Part shown: in pieces, positions 5,335 through 5,342 of the stretch
Layout: each line of letters opens with the position of its first letter
Numbering within the stretch: position 1 is the stretch's first letter
From: an uncultured Peptococcaceae bacterium
GTDB taxonomy: Bacteria; Bacillota; Peptococcia; Peptococcales; Peptococcaceae
Reading direction: 5' to 3'
Assembly: GCA_902462325.1 (NCBI GenBank)
Contig: CABQBF010000167.1
Span: 1 to 5,342 of the forward strand
DNA: 5,342 bases
Program-made: the position numbers and the translations under genes
The notes under the pieces: model-generated
Database searches by the model: none
Seen by the model: the letters and a program-made list of their open reading frames with translations, nothing else
Told to the model about the DNA's origin: nothing

Positions 5335-5342
5335 GTGTGCTA

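Overview
The window looks like chromosomal DNA from a low-to-moderate GC, probably anaerobic member of the Bacillota. A Negativicutes-like relative is my best guess, at low confidence. The reasons are strong AAGGAG-type ribosome binding sites, sigma-A-like promoters, the long two-domain form of the hibernation factor HPF, and a typical Gram-positive cold shock protein. I see no mobile element, CRISPR array, tRNA or rRNA.

Layout. (1) Bases 1-1152, plus strand: the 3' part of a gene whose reading frame is open at the left edge. It encodes a phosphoribosyltransferase-like domain with a clear but non-standard PRPP-loop motif, and it ends at a strong intrinsic terminator (1217-1256). (2) Bases 1257-1439: a leader region with two candidate promoters and small inverted repeats. 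(3) Bases 1440-4311, plus strand: a compact three-gene unit. It holds an atypical lactate/malate dehydrogenase-superfamily protein, a two-domain cysteine-rich flavodoxin/FMN-reductase-like protein, and dihydrofolate reductase (folA). folA overlaps the flavoprotein gene by 4 bases (ATGA). (4) Bases 4312-4416: the convergent gap, with a hairpin terminator that serves mainly the leftward cold shock gene, plus an AT-only palindrome. (5) Bases 4417-5277, minus strand: hpf (upstream) followed by a csp gene with its own well-formed promoter. The right edge (5278-5342) is the start of the hpf upstream region.

How the genes fit together. csp and hpf are both stress or growth-phase translation factors, one acting as an RNA chaperone and one in ribosome dimerisation. 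The plus-strand genes are more intriguing. A PRTase-like protein, a Rossmann dehydrogenase-like protein that lacks the usual catalytic Asp, and a cysteine-rich flavoprotein lie in a row, and the last two are translationally linked to folA. The sequence supports the operon. A shared pathway, perhaps an uncharacterised redox or nucleotide-cofactor function, is inference only, and no substrate can be read from the sequence.
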